A stretch of 64,000 bases of DNA from Cronobacter dublinensis subsp. dublinensis LMG 23823 (GTDB lineage Bacteria > Pseudomonadota > Gammaproteobacteria > Enterobacterales > Enterobacteriaceae): NCBI RefSeq assembly GCF_001277235.1, contig NZ_CP012266.1:2790001-2854000 (forward strand). Direction: 5' to 3'. Under the pieces are notes generated by a model that saw only the letters and a list, made by a program, of their open reading frames with translations, did no database searches and had not been told where the DNA came from. Positions 59,302 to 64,000 of the stretch are shown piece after piece (position 1 is the stretch's first letter; each line of letters starts with the position of its first letter). A program made the translations under genes and the position numbers.

Positions 59302-60380
59302 GCATTGAAGAACTGGCGCGCGAGAACGTGCGCAATCTGACGCCCTATCAGTCTGCGCGCCGCCTCGGCGGCAATGGCGATGTCTGGCTGAACGCCAACG
59401 AATACCCGCAGGCCGTGGAATTTCAGTTAACCGCCCAGACGCTCAACCGCTACCCGGAGTGCCAGCCGAAACTCGTCATCGAGCGTTACGCGCAGTACGC
59501 GGGCGTGAAGCCAGAGCAGGTGCTGGTCAGCCGCGGCGCGGATGAAGGCATTGAGCTGCTGATCCGCGCGTTCTGCGAGCCGGGGCGCGACGCGGTGCTC
59601 TACTGTCCGCCGACCTACGGCATGTACAGCGTCAGCGCCGAAACCATCGGTGTGGAGTGCCGCACCGTGCAGGCCATCGACGGCTGGCAGCTTGACCTTA
59701 CGGCGATTGCCGAACAGCTCGACGGCGTGAAAGTGATTTTCGTCTGCAGCCCCAATAACCCGACCGGCCAGCTGATTAACCCGCAGGATCTGCGCACGCT
59801 GCTGGAGATGGCGCGCGGCAAAGCCATTGTGGTCGCCGATGAGGCTTATATTGAATTCTGCCCGCAGGCGACGCTCGCAGGCTGGCTTGGCGACTACCCG
59901 CACCTCGTCGTGCTGCGCACGCTCTCCAAAGCCTTCGCGCTTGCCGGACTGCGCTGCGGCTTTACGCTTGCCAATGAAGACGTCATTAATCTGCTGCTGA
60001 AAGTGATTGCCCCCTACCCGCTCTCCACGCCCGTCGCGGATATCGCCGCCCAGGCACTGAGCCCGCAGGGCATCACTGCGATGCGCGAGCGCGTGGCGCA
60101 GGTGCTGGTCAACCGCCAGCTCCTGATTGCGGGTCTGCGCGAGACGCCGTGCGTCGAGGCCATTTTCGACAGCGAAACCAACTATGTGCTGGCGCGCATC
60201 ACCGCCTCCAGCGCAGTATTTAAATCGCTGTGGGATCAGGGCATTATCTTACGAGACCAGAACAGACAACCGACACTCAGCGGCTGCCTGCGCATTACCG
60301 TCGGCACCCGCGAAGAGTGCCAGCGCGTAATTGACGCCCTGCGTGACCAACCCGGCCTTGCGGCCACGGAGCGAGTATGA
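59298..60380 (+). CDS. hisC: Histidinol-phosphate aminotransferase HisC
   Basis: A PLP-dependent class I/II aminotransferase that converts imidazole acetol phosphate to histidinol phosphate. The 360-residue protein (E. coli 356) has VSRGADEGIELLIRAF, the CSPNNPTGQLI motif, DEAYIEF and the PLP lysine in TLSKAFALAGLRCGF. It overlaps hisD (ATGA) and hisB (ATGA), indicating tight coupling. Confidence 0.98.
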   Translation: MSIEELARENVRNLTPYQSARRLGGNGDVWLNANEYPQAVEFQLTAQTLNRYPECQPKLVIERYAQYAGVKPEQVLVSRGADEGIELLIRAFCEPGRDAVLYCPPTYGMYSVSAETIGVECRTVQAIDGWQLDLTAIAEQLDGVKVIFVCSPNNPTGQLINPQDLRTLLEMARGKAIVVADEAYIEFCPQATLAGWLGDYPHLVVLRTLSKAFALAGLRCGFTLANEDVINLLLKVIAPYPLSTPVADIAAQALSPQGITAMRERVAQVLVNRQLLIAGLRETPCVEAIFDSETNYVLARITASSAVFKSLWDQGIILRDQNRQPTLSGCLRITVGTREECQRVIDALRDQPGLAATERV

Positions 60381-61444
60381 GCCAGAAGTATCTCTTTATT
60401 GACCGCGACGGCACCCTGATTGCCGAGCCGCCGGACGATTTCCAGGTGGACCGTTTTGACAAACTCGCCTTCGAGCCGGATGCGATCCCAGTGCTGCTGC
60501 AACTGCAAAAAGCGGGCTTTAAGCTGGTCATGATCACCAATCAGGACGGGCTTGGCACCGACAGCCTGCCGCAGGCGGACTTTGACGGCCCGCATAACCT
60601 GATGATGCAGATTTTCACCTCTCAGGGCATCCTGTTTGAAGACGTGCTGATCTGCCCGCATTTCCCGACGGACAACTGCGACTGCCGCAAGCCGAAAGTG
60701 AAGCTGGTGGAGCGCTATCTGGAGCCGGGCGTGATGGATGCGGCGAACAGCTACGTGATTGGCGATCGCGCAACCGACGTCGAGCTTGCCGGCAATATGG
60801 GCATTAACGGGCTGCGCTACAGCCGCGCTGACCTTAACTGGGCGGCCATCGGCGAGCGTCTGACCCGCCGTGACCGCTATGCCCATGTCAAGCGCAGCAC
60901 GCGTGAAACCCAGATTGACGTGAAGGTCTGGCTGGATCGCGAAGGCGGCAGCAAAATCAACACCGGCGTCGGTTTCTTTGACCATATGCTTGACCAAATC
61001 GCTACCCACGGCGGCTTTCGCCTGGAAATCACGGTGAAGGGCGATCTGTATATCGACGATCACCACACCGTCGAAGATACCGGGCTGGCGCTCGGCGAAG
61101 CGCTAAAGCTGGCGCTCGGCGACAAGCGCGGCATTAACCGGTTCGGCTTCGTGCTGCCGATGGACGAATGTCTGGCGCGCTGCGCGCTCGATATCTCCGG
61201 GCGTCCGCACCTTGAATATAAGGCCGAGTTTACCTACCAGCGCGTGGGCGATCTCAGCACCGAAATGGTCGAGCACTTCTTCCGCTCGCTCTCGTACACC
61301 ATGGCCGTCACGCTGCACCTGAAAACCAAAGGCAAAAACGATCACCACCGCGTGGAGAGTTTGTTTAAAGCCTTTGGCCGCACCCTGCGCCAGGCTATCC
61401 GCGTCGAAGGCGACACCCTGCCCTCATCGAAAGGAGTGCTGTGA
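60377..61444 (+). CDS. hisB: Bifunctional histidinol-phosphatase / IGP dehydratase HisB
   Basis: A 355-residue fusion. Residues about 1-165 form the HAD histidinol-phosphate phosphatase (DRDGTLI at 9-15; zinc-binding CPHFPTDNCDCRKPK). Residues about 168-355 form imidazoleglycerol-phosphate dehydratase (GVGFFDHMLDQIATHG; DDHHTVEDTGLALGEAL; KNDHHRVESLFKAFG). The fused form is the norm in enteric bacteria. Confidence 0.98.
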   Translation: MSQKYLFIDRDGTLIAEPPDDFQVDRFDKLAFEPDAIPVLLQLQKAGFKLVMITNQDGLGTDSLPQADFDGPHNLMMQIFTSQGILFEDVLICPHFPTDNCDCRKPKVKLVERYLEPGVMDAANSYVIGDRATDVELAGNMGINGLRYSRADLNWAAIGERLTRRDRYAHVKRSTRETQIDVKVWLDREGGSKINTGVGFFDHMLDQIATHGGFRLEITVKGDLYIDDHHTVEDTGLALGEALKLALGDKRGINRFGFVLPMDECLARCALDISGRPHLEYKAEFTYQRVGDLSTEMVEHFFRSLSYTMAVTLHLKTKGKNDHHRVESLFKAFGRTLRQAIRVEGDTLPSSKGVL

Positions 61445-62034
61445 TGAACGTGGTTATCCTCGATACCGGCTGCGCGAACCTGCACTCGGTGCAGTCCGCG
61501 GTGCGCCGCCACGGCTACGAGCCGGTGGTGAGCCGCGACCCGGATGTGGTATTGCGTGCCGATAAGCTGTTTCTGCCGGGCGTCGGCACCGCCGAAGCGG
61601 CGATGAAGCAGATTATCGAGCGCGATCTCATCGATTTAATCAAAGCCTGTACCCAACCGGTGCTGGGGATCTGTCTCGGCATGCAGCTGCTCGGCAGCCG
61701 CAGCGAAGAGAGCAACGGCGTTGACCTGCTGGGCATTATCGACCAGCCGGTGCCGAAAATGACCGATCACGGCCTGCCGCTGCCGCACATGGGCTGGAAC
61801 CGCGTACACGCCAAAGCGGGCGACCGGCTGTTTCGCGGCATTGAGGACGGCGCGTGGTTCTATTTCGTGCACAGCTACGCGATGCCGGTGAATACCCACA
61901 CCATCGCGCAGTGCCACTACGGCGAGGCGTTTACCGCCGCGGTGCAGAAAGATAATTTCTGGGGGGTGCAGTTCCACCCGGAACGTTCGGGAGCCGCGGG
62001 CGCGCAGCTGCTGAAAAACTTCCTGGAGATGTAA
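61444..62034 (+). CDS. hisH: Imidazole glycerol phosphate synthase glutaminase subunit HisH
   Basis: HisH supplies ammonia from glutamine to HisF. The 196-residue class I amidotransferase has the Cys nucleophile in LGICLGMQLLG, and His and Glu in GVQFHPERSG. The start is ATG 61444, giving the E. coli length and overlapping the hisB stop (TGATG), rather than the GTG at 61441. Confidence 0.97.
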   Translation: MNVVILDTGCANLHSVQSAVRRHGYEPVVSRDPDVVLRADKLFLPGVGTAEAAMKQIIERDLIDLIKACTQPVLGICLGMQLLGSRSEESNGVDLLGIIDQPVPKMTDHGLPLPHMGWNRVHAKAGDRLFRGIEDGAWFYFVHSYAMPVNTHTIAQCHYGEAFTAAVQKDNFWGVQFHPERSGAAGAQLLKNFLEM

Positions 62035-62772
62035 ATGATTATTCCGGCTCTGGATTTAATTGATGGCAACGTGGTGCGACTGCATCAGGGCGATTATGGC
62101 CAGCAGCGCGACTATGGCCGTGACCCGCTGCCGCGCCTGCAGGAGTATGAGGCGCAGGGCGCGCAGCTGCTGCACCTGGTGGATTTGACCGGCGCGAAAG
62201 ATCCGGCGAAGCGCCAGATCCCGCTGATTCAAAAACTGGTGGCGGGCGTTAACGTGCCGGTGCAGGTCGGCGGCGGCGTGCGTAGCGAAAACGACGTGGC
62301 GGCCCTGCTTGAGGCGGGCGCCGCACGCGTGGTGGTCGGCTCAACGGCGGTCAACGCGCCGCAAGAGGTGCAGCGCTGGTTCGAACGTTTTGGCGCCGAC
62401 GCGCTGGTGCTGGCGCTCGACGTGCGTATCGATGATGCGGGTAACAAGCAGGTCGCGGTCAGCGGCTGGCAAGAGAACTCCGGCGTGACGCTGGAAACGC
62501 TGGTGGAAAGCTATCTGCCGTTCGGCCTCAGGCATGTGCTGTGCACGGATATCTCCCGCGACGGGACGCTGTCCGGCTCCAATGTGGCACTCTATCAGGA
62601 AGTCTGCGCGCGCTACCCGCAGGTGGCGTTTCAGTCCTCCGGCGGCATCGGCGAGCTTGCGGATATCCGCGCGCTGCGCGGTAGCGGTGTGGGCGGCGTG
62701 ATCGTCGGTCGCGCGCTGCTGGAAGGCAAATTTAACGTAACGGAGGCGATCCAATGCTGGCAAAACGGATAA
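62035..62772 (+). CDS. hisA: Phosphoribosylformimino-AICAR ribotide isomerase HisA
   Basis: A TIM-barrel Amadori isomerase of histidine synthesis. The 245-residue protein has IPALDLIDGNVVRLHQGDY (Asp general base) and the second phosphate-binding SSGGIGELADI. It directly follows the hisH stop and overlaps hisF by 19 bases. Confidence 0.98.
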   Translation: MIIPALDLIDGNVVRLHQGDYGQQRDYGRDPLPRLQEYEAQGAQLLHLVDLTGAKDPAKRQIPLIQKLVAGVNVPVQVGGGVRSENDVAALLEAGAARVVVGSTAVNAPQEVQRWFERFGADALVLALDVRIDDAGNKQVAVSGWQENSGVTLETLVESYLPFGLRHVLCTDISRDGTLSGSNVALYQEVCARYPQVAFQSSGGIGELADIRALRGSGVGGVIVGRALLEGKFNVTEAIQCWQNG

Positions 62773-63530
62773 TCCCCTGTCTTGACGTGCGCGACGGACA
62801 GGTCGTCAAAGGGGTGCAATTTCGCAACCACGAAATTATCGGCGACATCGTACCGCTCGCGAAACGCTACGCCGAAGAAGGCGCCGATGAGCTGGTGTTT
62901 TACGATATCACCGCCTCCAGCGATGGCCGCGTGGTCGATAAAAGCTGGGTGACGCGCGTGGCGGAAGTTATCGATATCCCCTTCTGCGTGGCAGGCGGCA
63001 TTAAAACGCTGGACGATGCAGCGCACATTCTCTCCTTCGGCGCGGACAAAATCTCCGTCAACTCGCCGGCGCTGGCGGACCCGACGCTTATCACCCGGCT
63101 TGCGGATCGCTTTGGCGTGCAGTGCATCGTGGTGGGCATCGATACCTGGTTTGATGAGCAGACCGGCAAATACCATGTGAACCAGTACACCGGCGATGAG
63201 AGCCGCACCCGCGTCACCCAATGGGAAACGCTGGAGTGGGTTAAGGAAGTACAGCAGCGTGGCGCGGGTGAAATCGTGCTGAATATGATGAACCAGGACG
63301 GCGTGCGTAACGGCTACGATCTGGTGCAGCTGAAAAAGGTGCGTGAGGCGTGCCGCGTGCCGCTTATCGCATCAGGGGGCGCGGGCACGATGGAACACTT
63401 CCTGGAAGCGTTTCGCGAGGCGAACGTCGATGGCGCGCTGGCGGCGTCGGTGTTCCACAAGCAGATTATTAATATTGCCGAGCTGAAAACGTTTCTGGCT
63501 CAGCAAGGCGTGGAGATTCGGGTGTGTTAA
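62754..63530 (+). CDS. hisF: Imidazole glycerol phosphate synthase cyclase subunit HisF
   Basis: HisF uses ammonia from HisH to form imidazole glycerol phosphate and AICAR. The 258-residue TIM-barrel protein has IIPCLDVRDGQVVKGVQF (catalytic Asp11) and the phosphate motifs VAGGIKTLDDA and ASGGAGTMEHF. Its end overlaps the GTG start of hisI. Confidence 0.98.
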   Translation: MLAKRIIPCLDVRDGQVVKGVQFRNHEIIGDIVPLAKRYAEEGADELVFYDITASSDGRVVDKSWVTRVAEVIDIPFCVAGGIKTLDDAAHILSFGADKISVNSPALADPTLITRLADRFGVQCIVVGIDTWFDEQTGKYHVNQYTGDESRTRVTQWETLEWVKEVQQRGAGEIVLNMMNQDGVRNGYDLVQLKKVREACRVPLIASGGAGTMEHFLEAFREANVDGALAASVFHKQIINIAELKTFLAQQGVEIRVC

Positions 63531-64000
63531 CAGAACAACAGCGGGCCCAACTGGACTGGGCGAAAACCGACGGGCTGCTGCCGGTCGTGGTGCAGCATGC
63601 GGTTTCCGGCGAAGTGCTGATGCTGGGCTATATGAATGAAGACGCGCTGCGCGAGACCGAGCTGAGCGGCAAAGTGACGTTTTTCTCACGCACCAAAGGA
63701 CGCCTGTGGACCAAAGGCGAGACGTCCGGCCATTTTCTCAATGTGGTGAGCATAACGCCGGATTGCGATAACGATACGCTGCTGGTGCTGGCAAACCCGA
63801 TTGGCCCGACCTGCCATCTCGGCACCTCCAGCTGCTTTGGCGACGCGCACCACCAGTGGCATTTCCTGTACCAGCTCGAAGAACTGCTGGCCGCGCGGAA
63901 AACTGCCTCGCCGGCGAGCTCTTACACCGCAAAGCTCTACGCCAGCGGCACCAAGCGCATCGCGCAGAAAGTGGGTGAAGAAGGCGTGGAAACGGCGCTT
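63524..64000 (+). CDS. hisI: Bifunctional PRA-CH / PRA-PH enzyme HisI (5' part)
   Basis: HisI carries out the second and third histidine steps. The first 159 of about 203 residues are in the window. The PR-AMP cyclohydrolase domain (about 1-115) has the metal-binding DCDND and CHLGTSSCFG motifs. The PR-ATP pyrophosphohydrolase domain begins near residue 120 (SYTAKLYASGTKRIAQKVGEEGVE). The start is GTG 63524 (MLTEQQRAQLDW), overlapping the hisF stop by seven bases. The frame is open to the window end. Confidence 0.96.
   Translation, partial: MLTEQQRAQLDWAKTDGLLPVVVQHAVSGEVLMLGYMNEDALRETELSGKVTFFSRTKGRLWTKGETSGHFLNVVSITPDCDNDTLLVLANPIGPTCHLGTSSCFGDAHHQWHFLYQLEELLAARKTASPASSYTAKLYASGTKRIAQKVGEEGVETAL

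Noticed and set aside
1..64000. CRISPR arrays, complete insertion sequences or prophage
   Set aside because: No regularly spaced short repeats, no transposase flanked by inverted repeats, and no phage structural genes were seen. The only regular repeats are the four tRNA genes, the 748-bp duplication and the REP pair.

Overview
This window is chromosomal DNA from an enterobacterium. It shares gene order with the fliR-rcsA-dsrA ... serU-asn tRNA ... sbcB-his region of E. coli, but its GC content is high. Several genes are close to Klebsiella/Enterobacter versions, including a BlrP1-type photoreceptor, a nac gene with an intact sigma-54/NtrC control region, and an MsgA/DinI-type protein. A Cronobacter-like or closely related genus is my best guess. 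That guess rests on remembered gene content, not on a search.

Layout. Bases 1-3377 are the end of the fliLMNOPQR flagellar operon (fliM is cut by the window edge). Bases 3378-8216 hold rcsA with its RcsAB box, dsrB, yodD, the DsrA small RNA, mpgP, the diguanylate cyclase dgcQ, and yodC. Bases 8306-12987 carry yedI, yedA, the vsr-dcm mismatch-repair/cytosine-methylase pair and yedJ. Bases 13000-25030 are accessory in flavour: a general porin, an SOS-type DinI/MsgA-like gene, a zinc-ribbon protein resembling an IS1 transposase, a periplasmic 5'-nucleotidase followed by an arylsulfotransferase-like protein with no signal peptide, an SDR enzyme, a DJ-1/PfpI protein with a divergent LysR regulator, a second membrane diguanylate cyclase, and a YnfC-like exported protein.

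Bases 25273-41597 carry tRNA-Ser(CGA) and four identical tRNA-Asn(GTT) genes, each with its own strong promoter. The tRNA-Asn genes bracket blocks of genes: mtfA; shiA-cbl-nac; a flavin monooxygenase, a BLUF-EAL photoreceptor and amn; then a type VI secretion (T6SS) vgrG-DUF4123-immunity cassette plus yeeO. Straight after the fourth tRNA-Asn is the most unusual locus, a 748-bp head-to-tail duplication of a DUF3304 membrane protein plus the start of a DUF2235 (Tle1-lipase-like) gene. It leaves one frameshifted relic and one full DUF2235 protein whose catalytic Ser and His appear to be replaced.

Bases 45449-56716 return to the conserved backbone: tmaR, yeeA, sbmC, dacD, an acyltransferase, sbcB, the putrescine importer plaP, a PuuE/GabT-like aminotransferase, a PuuD-like hydrolase and yeeZ. 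The last three putrescine-related genes look like a small polyamine salvage module. Bases 56827-64000 are the histidine operon with its promoter, hisL leader and attenuator, followed by hisGDCBHAF and the start of hisI. Themes across the window are c-di-GMP and surface control (two GGDEF proteins, one light-sensing EAL protein, rcsA, dsrA, flagellar genes), nitrogen control (nac, cbl, polyamine genes) and tRNA-Asn-linked T6SS accessory modules.
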